Of a stretch of DNA of 64,000 nt, positions 21,101-29,918 are shown one piece after another. Under the pieces are notes generated by a model, which was not told the DNA's origin, ran no database searches, and saw only the letters and a program-made list of their open reading frames with translations. The DNA is from Lacinutrix jangbogonensis (GTDB lineage Bacteria > Bacteroidota > Bacteroidia > Flavobacteriales > Flavobacteriaceae). The position numbers and the translations under genes are program-made. Numbering within the stretch: the first letter of the stretch is position 1; each line of letters opens with the position of its first letter. The stretch covers positions 124,001-188,000 of the forward strand of contig NZ_JSWF01000035.1 of NCBI RefSeq assembly GCF_000797445.1, in the 5' to 3' direction.

Positions 21101-21237
21101 TTTTACCTTCTGAAAACAGAGGATATAACGATCCGGAATCTGGTTTTTCTACTGGTAACGCTCAAGGTATTACTACGCAAGCTGGTAACTATCCTCCAAC
21201 AAGAACATTTGGTTTAGGATTAAACTTAACTTTTTAA
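18148..21237 (+). CDS. SusC/RagA-type TonB-dependent outer-membrane receptor
   Basis: This is the outer-membrane transporter of a SusCD pair, which takes up large nutrients with energy from TonB. The 1029-residue product has a signal peptide (residues 1-23, ending TFAQ) and a carboxypeptidase-regulatory-like domain (about 25-105; LPLPGVNVLVKGT, TTTDFDGNYSI). The short EVVITALGIKRK linker and a TonB plug (about 115-230; GGTRIVLRGNRSISGNN, GSALYGSQGSNGVIVV) come next. A long beta-barrel ends GLGLNLTF. SusD follows nine bases downstream. No carbohydrate-degrading enzyme lies in the operon, so the substrate is open. The N-terminal module is closely matched inside the alpha-2-macroglobulin at 47635. 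Confidence 0.95.
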   Translation: MKTKFSGILTLLLAFVVQLTFAQGKTISGTISDGDNLPLPGVNVLVKGTSNGTTTDFDGNYSISAKTGDILVYSYVGNTVEETVGAENNINFVMSENTLDEVVITALGIKRKKDEVTTVYQEVKTEELTKANNPSVVNSLSGKVSGLTITQNSNGVSGGTRIVLRGNRSISGNNQALIVIDGAISTTGILNALDPNQIDSVNVIKGAAGSALYGSQGSNGVIVVSTKTTTKGEKMTVQVNSSIDFESVAYVPEKQTRYGQGWDLGNGFENVIYENGGWGPEFDGQVVPVGLPQADGTFITAPYESRGADHIKEFFQTGLTRQNSISVSSGGADGFITLGARNVNTEFVVQNDKRKRNTLTLRAGKTAGNWSAGGNVVYTNSTVERHNGDLYTQLLQSATNIPIQSFENSGNEGHWNAYFTNPYWNLQNQRTQGENNNISLQGDLGYRVNDNISFKLLSNARIFEGNSLSYQNGYTEPQEIRDNTGADRSLLSSFSFQNFRQSTYYTDFFVNLDYDLTEDVSFGANIGVNNQYFKNSSTTVGGEGLTIPGIYTAANLNNGVDDARSGDTRASSATISTFANLDFGYKDFLFVTLTGRNDWSSRLAKSKQSFFYPAVSMSFLPTKAFDGMKSDVLNYMKITAAYVKVGNAGGVGTYAIQQFVNTAGGFPFGGQNSFVVDRTITDPLINPEFLTTFEVGANVGMFKDRLTIDASYSSFTGTDQITSVAASAASGISRATVNVAETEGTAFEVDLGVKVIKTDDINWNVNIGYSTTNNEVTKVTDQADQVSLGGFAGFAEVFAIKGEAFPVIQTNYYERDPQGRVLIDPTSGNPIEASGLKIAGRTTPKHTVNLNTAFNYKNWSLQATMDYRTGHVFYSDTKSNLTWSGHAVETAQGGRGSFIFPNSAIETSPGVYVANTSVPSAGPNAGAYINFFGLYRGVGENHVLDATAFKVRELSLSYDLNKEYLENTFISGLRISATARNPFVVLPSENRGYNDPESGFSTGNAQGITTQAGNYPPTRTFGLGLNLTF

Positions 21238-21246
21238 AAAAAAATT

Positions 21247-22776
21247 ATGAAAAAATATATTAAAATAGGAATTGCATTGCTTTTTATAGGAGCAGCATTC
21301 AATTCTTGTGAAGGTGCCTTAGACATTAATGAATCTGAAGTCAATTTCACAACAGACTTAGTAAATCCCGATTTACTATTAGCAGGTGCTATACAAGCAC
21401 CAAGAGGTCAATTTGAAGTTACTACTAGTGAATTAGGTAGTATCTTAATGAACCAATGGGCTGGTGACATCAACAATGTTACAGGTGGGTTTCAAGATGA
21501 ATTTAGATTAAATATTACACAAAACTTCTATACATCAATTTGGCAAAACTTATACAGAGGTATGGGTACTTACCAAGCAATCATTGATTCTGAAGGAGAC
21601 GCATATAATAACCATAAAGCGATAGCAAGAATATTAAAATCTTACTATTTTCAATACATTATTGACCTTTATGGAGATGCACCTTACTCACAAGCTTTAC
21701 AAGGAGGTGATACATTAACTCCTGCTTATGACGATGCACAAACTGTATATAGAGCTCTAGTTGAAGATATCAACTTAGCATTAGCAACTTTTGCGAATTC
21801 AGGTGATTATTTACCAGTAGGGACTGAAGATACTGTATTTCAAGGTGATTTAAATGGATGGGCTCAAGTAGCAAATACATTAAAATTAAGAATCTTATTA
21901 CGTCAATCAGAAATGGGTGGTGAAACTGCTACTTATTTAGCTACAGAATTTGCAACATTAGATAATAACTTTGTGACTACAGATGCTGTTTTAAATCCAG
22001 GTTATGTACTAGAAACTAATAGAATGAGTCCATTCTGGGCAAACTATGGTTTTGATATTGAAGACAATGCAACTTTTGATCATGACTTTATTGTACCATC
22101 AGAGTACTTCGAAAAGTTTTTAAAAGGAGACAACCAGACTGATGCTAACAATACTCCAGGTGCTTTACCAGGAACAGGGAAAAACGATACAAGACTTGAT
22201 CGTTTCTTTGATGCCTCAACAGGTGTACCAGGAAATGGTGTTACAGGTGTTGTGCAAGGTGCTACAAATACAACTGCTCCAACAGATTTATCTGAACCAG
22301 GACCAGGGTTATTAAGAAGTTTCGATCAAGACAGTTATATCTTTACTGCTTCAGAAAGTTTCTTTTTACAAGCTGAAGCTATTGAAAGAGGTTATATGTC
22401 AGGAAACGCTCAAGCTATGTTTGAGGCTGGAATTACTGCTTCATTTAACTTATTAGGAAACCCAGGAGATGCAGCAGCATACATTTTAGATTCTCAAACT
22501 GCAAATAGAATTGGTTGGACTGGATCTGCGAACAAAATTGAGGCTATCATGACGCAAAAATGGATAGCGCTTTCTGGATTCAATGCTATAGAGTCGTTTA
22601 TCGACTACAATAGAACTGGATTTCCAAACGTTCCATTATCTGTTATTGCTGAAAAACCATCAAGACCAGTTAGATTACTTTACCCAGCTTCAGAATTTTC
22701 AACTAACTCAGGAAATGTGCCTTCGCAACAGACTTCTGATGCTTTTAGTGACAAAATTTTCTGGGATGTTAATTAA
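21247..22776 (+). CDS. SusD/RagB-type surface lipoprotein (SusD-like_2 type)
   Basis: SusD proteins form the lid over the SusC barrel and bind the substrate at the cell surface. The 509-residue product has a lipoprotein signal ending FNSC with Cys at residue 20. TPR-type helices follow (NLYRGMGTYQAIIDSE; KAIARILKSYYFQYIIDLYG with DAPYSQAL). The C-terminal part has FFLQAEAIERGYM and KIEAIMTQKWIALSGF, typical of the SusD-like_2 branch. It is nine bases after the SusC gene and transcribed with it. Confidence 0.93.
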   Translation: MKKYIKIGIALLFIGAAFNSCEGALDINESEVNFTTDLVNPDLLLAGAIQAPRGQFEVTTSELGSILMNQWAGDINNVTGGFQDEFRLNITQNFYTSIWQNLYRGMGTYQAIIDSEGDAYNNHKAIARILKSYYFQYIIDLYGDAPYSQALQGGDTLTPAYDDAQTVYRALVEDINLALATFANSGDYLPVGTEDTVFQGDLNGWAQVANTLKLRILLRQSEMGGETATYLATEFATLDNNFVTTDAVLNPGYVLETNRMSPFWANYGFDIEDNATFDHDFIVPSEYFEKFLKGDNQTDANNTPGALPGTGKNDTRLDRFFDASTGVPGNGVTGVVQGATNTTAPTDLSEPGPGLLRSFDQDSYIFTASESFFLQAEAIERGYMSGNAQAMFEAGITASFNLLGNPGDAAAYILDSQTANRIGWTGSANKIEAIMTQKWIALSGFNAIESFIDYNRTGFPNVPLSVIAEKPSRPVRLLYPASEFSTNSGNVPSQQTSDAFSDKIFWDVN

Positions 22777-22799
22777 TAAAATTGTTAAAAATTAGAAAA

Positions 22800-23645
22800 A
22801 TGAAAAAATTAAAATTAGTATTATTCGCAGTAGTTTTAGCTACATTAAATTTCTCTTGTTTAGTAGATGATTCTACTGGAGACGATGCACTTAACGCCCT
22901 TGGAGAGTCTAGCTACATCGTTGGATTTTCAAACGGAACAGCTTTATTAAGTTATTTCGAAGACATAGGAGCTATTGAAAAAGAATTTCCAATTGACTTC
23001 TTAGGAGGACAAGACGGAAACTTGGCAAGTGCCTTAACTATAAACTATAGTATAGACCCTTTATCTTCTGCTACAGAAGGTCAAGAATTTAATTTTGTTG
23101 ACACTTCTGGAACTGTAACTATAGCCGCAGGTGGAAGTTTTGCTCAATTCCCATTATTAGTTAATACTGGTGGATTAGATCCAGATGTACCTACAGAATT
23201 GATTTTAAACTTAGATTCAGTTACTGGTGCAGATGCTGTAATTTCTGCTCTAGGAGACCAATTAAAAATCACTTTTGTTGGATGTCAAACCGGTCTAGAT
23301 AGCTTTACTTACGCTGTAATTTCAGTAAGAAGCGACGGTGTTACTGTAGATCAAGGTGTTGCAGATCTTAGAAATACAGGTCCTAACACATTAAAAACAA
23401 GAACTACAGGTCCTTGGGGATTAAACTCAATAGCTGATGACACAGGTTTAACATTCACAGATGTTTGTGGAGACTTAAACATTGATGCTCAAAATTTAAT
23501 GGAAACGTATTCTAATCAAGTTACAGGAACAAACTTAGCTGGAGCTGATGGACAAGTTGATGCTAATGGTGACTTTTCATTATCATATGAAATCACATTT
23601 GGTACTGGACCACTTACCCACATAGACGATTACACAAAACTTTAA
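22800..23645 (+). CDS. Surface lipoprotein of the SusCD operon
   Basis: This is an unnamed lipoprotein, 281 residues from the ATG at 22800. An upstream in-frame start at 22782 would put charged residues ahead of the signal peptide, so I prefer the later one. The signal ends NFSC with acidic residues after Cys (LVDDSTGDD), matching the flavobacterial surface-export signal. The middle resembles a Calx-beta-like or DUF4843-like strand pattern (ATEGQEFNF, TVTIAAGGSFAQFPL). Position directly after SusD suggests an accessory substrate-binding lipoprotein. The function is inferred from context only. Confidence 0.75.
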   Translation: MKKLKLVLFAVVLATLNFSCLVDDSTGDDALNALGESSYIVGFSNGTALLSYFEDIGAIEKEFPIDFLGGQDGNLASALTINYSIDPLSSATEGQEFNFVDTSGTVTIAAGGSFAQFPLLVNTGGLDPDVPTELILNLDSVTGADAVISALGDQLKITFVGCQTGLDSFTYAVISVRSDGVTVDQGVADLRNTGPNTLKTRTTGPWGLNSIADDTGLTFTDVCGDLNIDAQNLMETYSNQVTGTNLAGADGQVDANGDFSLSYEITFGTGPLTHIDDYTKL

Positions 23646-23657
23646 TAAACACAAATT

Positions 23658-24467
23658 ATGAAAAATACATATATTAAATTATTAGCTTTACTATTTATTG
23701 CTTCTGCTTCTGTGTCGTGTGTAAACGATGATGAAACATTTGGAATAAATGATAATAAAGCTACGGCTACAACTTCGGTTACGTCGTTATCACTTGCTGA
23801 AGGTGAAAGTGGAGTTATTCCTTTTACACTAAGTAATGCGATTAACAAACCTTCTCAATTTAAAATTGAATTAGTTGGAGGAAATGGTGGACAGGATGAC
23901 ATTACTGCTGGTGATGGTTATACAGATGCTGACACAGGTATTTACCAGGATGGTTTCGAAATAACTGTTCCTGCTTATGTAAGTAGCTTTGAAATCCCAG
24001 TTAACGCTGTATTAGATTTAGATCAAACTGAAGGTAATGAAACTCTTACTTTAAAAATTAGTGCTGCCGGTGTAAGAACTATTCTTACTCCTAAAGCTTA
24101 TATCGTAGAAGTAAGTATTCAAGATTATGAATATTGCATGTGGGAGCTTCAAGTAATGGATGGCTATGCTGATTCTTGGCAAGGTGCTACTATTACATTT
24201 ACTGATGATAACCAAGTAAGCGTTTATCCTGATGGAGATTGGGATGATGACGCCGAAACGTATCAAATACCTGTAGGTCGTAACGGTAACTTTTCTATCA
24301 CTTACTTATCTGGTTCAACTGGAGATCAACCTAATGCACCGGGTGCACCTGGATATGAGGAAGAAAACTCATATACTTTAACGGCTCCAAACGGTACTGT
24401 TTTTAGTGATGGTCCTGTTCCTACTGTTGGCGTAATAGCTAGTGGTACAGGAAGTCTTTGTAATTAA
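23658..24467 (+). CDS. Second surface lipoprotein of the SusCD operon
   Basis: The 269-residue product has a lipoprotein signal ending SVSC, then VNDDE. A Calx-beta-like N-terminal domain (SLAEGESGVIPFTLSNA) comes next, and a C-terminal beta domain starts CMWELQVMDGYADSWQGATI. That Cys-Met-Trp-Glu-Leu pattern with DGYADSW resembles domains common in secreted flavobacterial proteins. It is the last gene of the operon, 12 bases after the previous lipoprotein and just before a strong terminator. The substrate is not known. Confidence 0.72.
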   Translation: MKNTYIKLLALLFIASASVSCVNDDETFGINDNKATATTSVTSLSLAEGESGVIPFTLSNAINKPSQFKIELVGGNGGQDDITAGDGYTDADTGIYQDGFEITVPAYVSSFEIPVNAVLDLDQTEGNETLTLKISAAGVRTILTPKAYIVEVSIQDYEYCMWELQVMDGYADSWQGATITFTDDNQVSVYPDGDWDDDAETYQIPVGRNGNFSITYLSGSTGDQPNAPGAPGYEEENSYTLTAPNGTVFSDGPVPTVGVIASGTGSLCN

Positions 24468-24491
24468 AATAAATTATACGTAATACTTATT

Positions 24492-24526
24492 AAAAACCAC
24501 CCTGACTTTCAAGGTGGTTTTTTTAT
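24492..24526 (+). terminator. Intrinsic terminator of the SusCD operon
   Basis: AAAAACCACC (24492-24501) pairs perfectly with GGTGGTTTTT (24513-24522) around an 11-base loop and runs into a T tract. It lies 25 bases after the last lipoprotein stop. Confidence 0.88.
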
Positions 24527-24537
24527 TTGCCCTGATT

Positions 24538-26163
24538 ATGAGATTAATAATTCTAATACCCTTTTTTTTAACAACAGTCGTTGTTTTTAGTCAAAACACT
24601 GTTGGAACTTTGCTAAACACAGAAGATTCATACAACGGTTATACATTACTTTCGCCAATAAGATCTACAGAAACTTACCTCATAAATAATTGTGGTGAAG
24701 TAATTAACCAATGGAGCAGTACATTTTTGCCTGGAGCATCGGTTTATTTATTGGAAGATGGCAGCCTTTTAAGAACAGGAAAAGTTAACAATTCCGAAAT
24801 AAATCTTGGAGGCCTAGGAGGTAAAATTGAACTATTCGATTGGAATGGTAATATAATTTGGGAATACCTACACTCATCAACTACATTTTCACAACATCAT
24901 GACATATATCCTTTACCTAATGGTAATATTTTAATGTTAAGCGCGGAAATAATGACACAACAAGAAGCTATCCAAGCAGGTAGAGATCCATTATTACTAA
25001 GTGACGGTAAACTCTATAATGAACAAATTCTAGAGCTTGAACCCGTGGGAATAAATCAAGCTAATATTGTATGGGAATGGAATATTAAAGATCATTTAAT
25101 TCAAGATCTTGATATAAATAAAGATAACTTCGGAATAATTGAAAACAATCCACAACTTCTAAATATAAATTTTCTTAACGGTGGAAATCCAGTGGCAAAC
25201 TGGCTGCATATTAATTCTATCCAATTTAGTGAGACTTTAGACCAAATTATTTTAAGCAGCAGAAAATTAAGTGAAATATACATTATAGACCACTCTACAA
25301 CAACTTTAGAAGCATCTTCATCTAATGGTGGCACATATAATAAAGGTGGTGATTTCCTCTATAGGTGGGGTAATCTAGAAGCTTATGGTAAGGGAACTAA
25401 CGCTAATCAAACACTGGATTCACAGCATTATCCGCATTGGATTCCTGATTCACTAACAGATGAAGGAAAAATCATGATCTTTAATAACGGCAATTCTACT
25501 GGCATTTCTTCATTAGAAATTATTAATCCTCCAACCTCTTTACCAGGAGAATATATATACAACACTACTAATGGTTATGGACCATTAACTTCAGAGTGGA
25601 ACTATACTTCACCTATTCCAACAGATTTTTTTTCTTCGATACTTTCAAGTGGCCAACGTTTACCAAATGGTAATACATTAATTTGTGATGGTGATTCCGG
25701 GTATTTTATTGAAATAGATAACAATAAAGATATTGTTTGGGAATACGTAAACCCAGATACCGCAGATGGTATTCTTTCTCAAGGTGAAACGCCTACAACT
25801 AATTTCGTGTTTAGAGCATTAAAGTTTCCTTTAGATTATCCAGCATTTATAGGTAGAGATTTAACACCTGGGGATCCAATAGAAATAAACCCTGATTTAA
25901 GCGATTGTAACTTACTTAATGTTTTAGACTATACTTTAGAAAAATCTAGTATTAAACTATATCCTAATCCTGTGGTAGATTACTTAACCATTGAATACCC
26001 AAAAAAAATAAACAGTATTGAAGTGTATACAATATTTGGTAAGCTATTAAAGAAAGTAAGAAATACCAAAAAAATTAAGTTTAGTAAAATGGCTTCTGGT
26101 TTTTATTTAGTTAAAATAAATACCGATGATGGTTCAATTACTAAAAAAATAGTGAAAGCATAA
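24538..26163 (+). CDS. Arylsulfotransferase-like secreted protein with T9SS sorting domain
   Basis: The product resembles the arylsulfate sulfotransferase (ASST) family of secreted beta-propellers. I take the start at 24538 (541 residues, signal peptide ending VFSQ) because the earlier in-frame start lies in the terminator. Propeller signatures repeat: HHDIYPLPNGNILML, NIVWEWNIKDHL, LILSSRKLSEIYIIDHSTTT (here IILSS), DSQHYPHWIPD and LPNGNTLICDGDSGYFIEID. Histidines in these motifs match the type of catalytic and structural positions seen in ASST. The last 75 residues (IKLYPNPVVDYLTIEYPK to FYLVKINTDDGSITKKI) are a type A T9SS sorting domain, so the protein should be secreted or surface-bound. 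A disrupted paralogue follows at 26564. Confidence 0.85.
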   Translation: MRLIILIPFFLTTVVVFSQNTVGTLLNTEDSYNGYTLLSPIRSTETYLINNCGEVINQWSSTFLPGASVYLLEDGSLLRTGKVNNSEINLGGLGGKIELFDWNGNIIWEYLHSSTTFSQHHDIYPLPNGNILMLSAEIMTQQEAIQAGRDPLLLSDGKLYNEQILELEPVGINQANIVWEWNIKDHLIQDLDINKDNFGIIENNPQLLNINFLNGGNPVANWLHINSIQFSETLDQIILSSRKLSEIYIIDHSTTTLEASSSNGGTYNKGGDFLYRWGNLEAYGKGTNANQTLDSQHYPHWIPDSLTDEGKIMIFNNGNSTGISSLEIINPPTSLPGEYIYNTTNGYGPLTSEWNYTSPIPTDFFSSILSSGQRLPNGNTLICDGDSGYFIEIDNNKDIVWEYVNPDTADGILSQGETPTTNFVFRALKFPLDYPAFIGRDLTPGDPIEINPDLSDCNLLNVLDYTLEKSSIKLYPNPVVDYLTIEYPKKINSIEVYTIFGKLLKKVRNTKKIKFSKMASGFYLVKINTDDGSITKKIVKA

Positions 26164-26490
26164 TTATTATGCAATATATGACACAGAAGAAATACAACAA
26201 ATAATTATTGTTTAAAAGCTTTTATTGAATCCTTGACTACTAATTATTTGTAGAATTAGATGCACTTTAGAGCCAAAAACAAATTTTACACGAACCTTTG
26301 AAAAGTTAAATCTGTTATCAAAAACAAACATCAAAGGATTGTGGCTAACATTTCTACATTTAGATTTAAGGATTTGGATGCATTGACTGAAAACACAAAA
26401 GACTTAGCAAATCTACTTAGTTATTTGATAGAGATTAGTATGGTGGAATTGAGTGTACAATTACAAGTGGTACTTATACTCCATGTAACA
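26164..26490 (+). pseudogene. Decayed fragment of a second rlmB copy
   Basis: This gene-free stretch is not random. Right after the intact arylsulfotransferase stop it reads TAATTATTATGCAATATATG, almost the same as the sequence after the pseudogene stop at 28189 (TAATTATTACGCAATATATA). It then tracks rlmB: 26288-26400 encodes, with frameshifts, FEKLNLLSKTNIKG and IVANISTFRFKDLDALTENT. The intact protein has IEKLNRLTKNNHQG and VVAQISPIEFHDLDALVEKT. Internal deletions and stops make it non-functional. It marks the first copy of a tandem duplication. Confidence 0.8.
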
Positions 26491-26563
26491 TAAGTTTCCA
26501 ACAAATATTATTATATAAATCACATCTATTTGAGGTAGTTCTTTTATTTATGTGAAAAAGGAA

Positions 26564-28191
26564 ATGAAAAAAATATTAATTTTACTGTTATTATTTACGA
26601 CTATTACAATACTCCATTCTCAAAATACGGTAGGGACAATAACAAATACAAATGATGCTTACAATGGGTTAACTTTACTCTATCCCGATAACTCTAACGA
26701 AACTTACCTTATTAATAATTGTGGACAAGTTATACATCAGTGGACAAGTAATTATACACCTGGAGCTTCAGCATACCTATTAGAAAATGGTAACCTACTT
26801 AGAACTGGAAAATAGCTAATCCGGATATTACTATTGGAGGTATAGGCGGAAAATTGGAGTTGTTTGATTGGGATAACAATTTATTATGGGAATATAACTA
26901 TTCATCACCAAACCATACTCAACATCATGACGTATACCCACTGCCTAATGGTAATATACTTATGCTTGCTTTATCAATAATGACTAGTTCAGAAGCAGTT
27001 CAAGCAGGAAGAGACCCTTCATTAATAAGTGAAGGTGAAATTTTCAATGAACAAATACTTGAATTATAACCAGTTGGCAATGTAGGAGTTAATATTGTGT
27101 GGGAATGGAACATAAAGGATCATCTTATTCAAGGTTTTGACAGTACGAAAGATAATTTTGGTGTTGTTCAAGACAATCCGAAAATTTTAATTTTCAACTT
27201 TGTTAACGGTGATACCCCAGTAGCAAACTGGTTACATTTTAATTCTTTACAATATAATGAGAGTTTAGATCAAATCCTTTTAAGTAGTCGAAAACTAAGC
27301 GAAATATTTATTATTGACCATTCTACAACAACTCAAGAAGCGGCATTACATACTGGTGGTATATATGGTAAAGGAGGGGATTTACTTTATAGATGGGGAA
27401 ATATAGCAGATTATAATAAAGGAGATTATACAGATAAGACATTAGATGGTCAGCATTATCCGCATTGGATTCCAGATACTTTCACAGATGGAGGAAAAAT
27501 TATGCTATTTAACAACGGTAATACTGTTGGATATTCTTCTCTAGAAATAATTAACCAACTTGTAAGTTCTCCAGGTGTATATTCTTACAATAATACATCA
27601 GGCTAAGGGCCAAGCGCATCAGAATGGAATTATACTTCACCAACACCTACAGATTTATTTTCGTCAATCCTTTCAAGTGGCCAACGTTTACCTAATGGTA
27701 ACACATTAATTTGTGATGGTGATTCTGGCTATTTTCTTGAGATTGACACTAATAACACTATAGTTTGGGTATACGCCAATCCAGATTCTGCAACTGGTAT
27801 TTTATCTCAAGGAGATATTGGCTCCTTAAATTTTACCTTTAGAGCTAAAAATTTTCCATTAGATTACCCTGCGTTTGTAGGAAAAAGTATGATACCTGGT
27901 GATCCTGTAGAAACAAATCCAGATTTAAGCAATTGTAATTTACTTAGTATTAATGAAAATCCTTTGGATGAAGCTAGTATTAAACTATCCCCAAATCCAG
28001 TGGTCGATAATTTAACCATTGAATATTCAAAAGAAATAAAAAGTATAGAGGTGTATACACTATTTGGACAGTTGTTAAAGAGAGTAACAAATACCAAAAA
28101 TATTAAGTTTGGAAAATTAGTCTCTGGTTTTTATTTAGTTAAAATAAGCACTGATGAAGGTTCATTTACTAAAAAAATATTGAAAGATTAA
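26564..28191 (+). pseudogene. Disrupted arylsulfotransferase-like T9SS cargo gene (second copy)
   Basis: This is a paralogue of the gene at 24538, matching along its whole length: signal peptide ending LHSQ, propeller motifs, and the T9SS domain from about 27970 (IKLSPNPVVDNLTIEYSK). It carries three lesions. An A run at 26809-26812 is one base short, causing a frameshift and TAG. A TAA at 27067-27069 stands where the paralogue has Glu. A TAA at 27604-27606 stands where the paralogue has Tyr. After the first lesion the frame stays constant to the natural stop. The best start is the ATG at 26564; a GTG at 26552 is possible. Confidence 0.9.
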
Positions 28192-28212
28192 TTATTACGC
28201 AATATATAACGC

Positions 28213-28241
28213 AGAGCCTGATTTATATCAGGCTCTTTTTT
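28213..28241 (+). terminator. Intrinsic terminator between the pseudogene and rlmB
   Basis: AGAGCCTGAT (28213-28222) pairs perfectly with ATCAGGCTCT (28227-28236) around a four-base loop, followed by a T run to 28241. It lies just ahead of the rlmB start, so rlmB needs its own promoter or read-through. The matching spot in copy 1 has lost it. Confidence 0.85.
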
Positions 28242-28255
28242 ATACCTTTACCACA

Positions 28256-28990
28256 ATGGAAAATAGCACACAAATATTTGGTTTAAGAGCAGTAATTGAA
28301 GCAATTAATGCAAAAGAAACAGTAGACAAGGTTTTTTTACAAAAAGGCCTTAAAGGCGAGTTATTTAATGAATTGGAAGCGCTCTTGAGACAGAAAGGAA
28401 TCAATTCATCTTACGTTCCTATAGAAAAGTTAAACAGATTAACAAAAAACAACCATCAAGGTGTTGTGGCACAGATTTCTCCAATTGAATTTCATGATTT
28501 AGATGCATTGGTTGAAAAAACAATAGAAAGTGGTGCCACTCCTCTATTTATATTGTTAGATCAAATTAGTGATGTTAGAAATTTTGGTGCCATTATTAGA
28601 ACTGCCGAATGTACAGGTGTCCATGGTATTATAGTACAAAAAAAGGGTGGTGCTCCCATTAATGGAGATACCATAAAAACGAGTGCTGGTGCAGTATTTA
28701 AAGTGCCAATTTGTAAAGTTGATCATATTAAAGATGCCATGTTCCATATGCAAGCTAGTGGCATAAAGGTAATTGCAGCTACAGAAAAAACTGAAGACAC
28801 TATTTTCGATATTTCATTTAAAGAGCCTTGTGCTATTATAATGGGAAGCGAAGGACGTGGAATTAATCCTTCTGTGTTAAAACTTGTAGATGCTAAAGCT
28901 AAACTACCATTATTAGGTGAAATTGAGTCTCTAAATGTTTCTGTTGCTTGTGGTGCGTTTTTGTATGAAGCTGTAAGACAACGAAGATAA
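28256..28990 (+). CDS. rlmB: 23S rRNA 2'-O-ribose methyltransferase RlmB (SpoU family)
   Basis: RlmB methylates the ribose of a conserved guanosine in the P loop of 23S rRNA, using S-adenosylmethionine. The 244-residue product has the N-terminal substrate-binding domain (IFGLRAVIEAINAKETVDKV). The SPOUT domain follows, with motif 1 VRNFGAIIRTAECTGVHGI, motif 2 CAIIMGSEGRGINPSVLK and motif 3 LPLLGEIESLNVSVACGAFL. All three are complete. It begins 15 bases after a terminator. A decayed partial copy lies at 26164-26490. Confidence 0.95.
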   Translation: MENSTQIFGLRAVIEAINAKETVDKVFLQKGLKGELFNELEALLRQKGINSSYVPIEKLNRLTKNNHQGVVAQISPIEFHDLDALVEKTIESGATPLFILLDQISDVRNFGAIIRTAECTGVHGIIVQKKGGAPINGDTIKTSAGAVFKVPICKVDHIKDAMFHMQASGIKVIAATEKTEDTIFDISFKEPCAIIMGSEGRGINPSVLKLVDAKAKLPLLGEIESLNVSVACGAFLYEAVRQRR

Positions 28991-28993
28991 TAA

Positions 28994-29803
28994 TCAGTCT
29001 TCAGTAGATAGTTTTTCTTTGTTTTCTTTAAAAATATAATGAATAGTAGATTTTCCTTGTATGTCTATTTTCGTATTAGAACTATTTAATTGTTCTAATA
29101 ACATTTCAGATTCAAGTACAATTTTATCATCAGTTTCACTAGTGTCAATAAAGTTTCCATTTTCATCAAAATGCTTTAAAAATTCATCTTCTTCTTCATT
29201 ATAATTCGGTTCTTCCCAAACATATTTTTTTGGTTTTGAAATATCTTTCCTGAAAATGAAAGCAAAAATTAATCCCGTTATCAAACCTGCGGTGTGCCCT
29301 TCCCAAGAAATTTGCTCATCTATAGGAAAAGCATACATAAACATACTTCCATAAAGAAATACGACTATTAACGATAAAGCTATTAATCGATAATGTCTAG
29401 CAAAAATACCTTTAAAGAAATTGAAACTAAATAACACATAGATTAATCCACTTGCTCCAATATGATAAGACGGTCTTCCTATTAACCAAGTTATAAATCC
29501 AGAGATTAAAATACCGTAGATAACCACTTTGAAAGCAATAGGTCTATAGAAATAAAATAATGCCGAAGACAGCACAAATAAAGGAATGGTATTAGAATAC
29601 AAATGCTTAATTCCAGAATGAATAAACGGACTAAATAAGATACCTCGTAAGCCTTTTAATGTTTGAGGATATACGCCATATTTATTGAAACGCAAACCAA
29701 AACGGATTTCGATTGCAAAAACCAGCCAAATTAATAGTACAAATAGTAGCGGATACAAAAGGGTATCTAAAGTATAGGTGAAAGCCTGTTCTTGTTTTTT
29801 CAT
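28994..29803 (-). CDS. Rhomboid-family intramembrane serine protease
   Basis: Rhomboids cut transmembrane segments inside the membrane by a Ser-His dyad. The 269-residue product has about six hydrophobic segments. Ser118 lies in HIGASGLIYVLF, His170 in WEGHTAGLITGL, and the accessory HxxxN motif in HLYSN (67-71), so the active site is complete. The last 85 residues are an acidic cytoplasmic tail of unknown role. It is convergent with rlmB, only four bases apart, and divergent from rarA. Confidence 0.9.
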   Translation of the reverse strand: MKKQEQAFTYTLDTLLYPLLFVLLIWLVFAIEIRFGLRFNKYGVYPQTLKGLRGILFSPFIHSGIKHLYSNTIPLFVLSSALFYFYRPIAFKVVIYGILISGFITWLIGRPSYHIGASGLIYVLFSFNFFKGIFARHYRLIALSLIVVFLYGSMFMYAFPIDEQISWEGHTAGLITGLIFAFIFRKDISKPKKYVWEEPNYNEEEDEFLKHFDENGNFIDTSETDDKIVLESEMLLEQLNSSNTKIDIQGKSTIHYIFKENKEKLSTED

Positions 29804-29918
29804 ATTTATATAAATATAGCAATTTGTAATCCATTTTTAAAAATGGTGATACAATGTCAGTTAAATAAGAATTACAAAAGACTTCAAAATAACATAAAAA
29901 AATGTTTAATTTTACTTT

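Noticed and set aside
24514-24537. Earlier start of the intact sulfotransferase
   Set aside because: It lies inside the terminator stem and T run of the SusCD operon; the ATG at 24538 gives a clean signal peptide.
27067-27606. Stop-codon reassignment or recoding in the sulfotransferase copy
   Set aside because: TAA is used as the normal stop throughout the window, and a frameshift is also present; decay is simpler.
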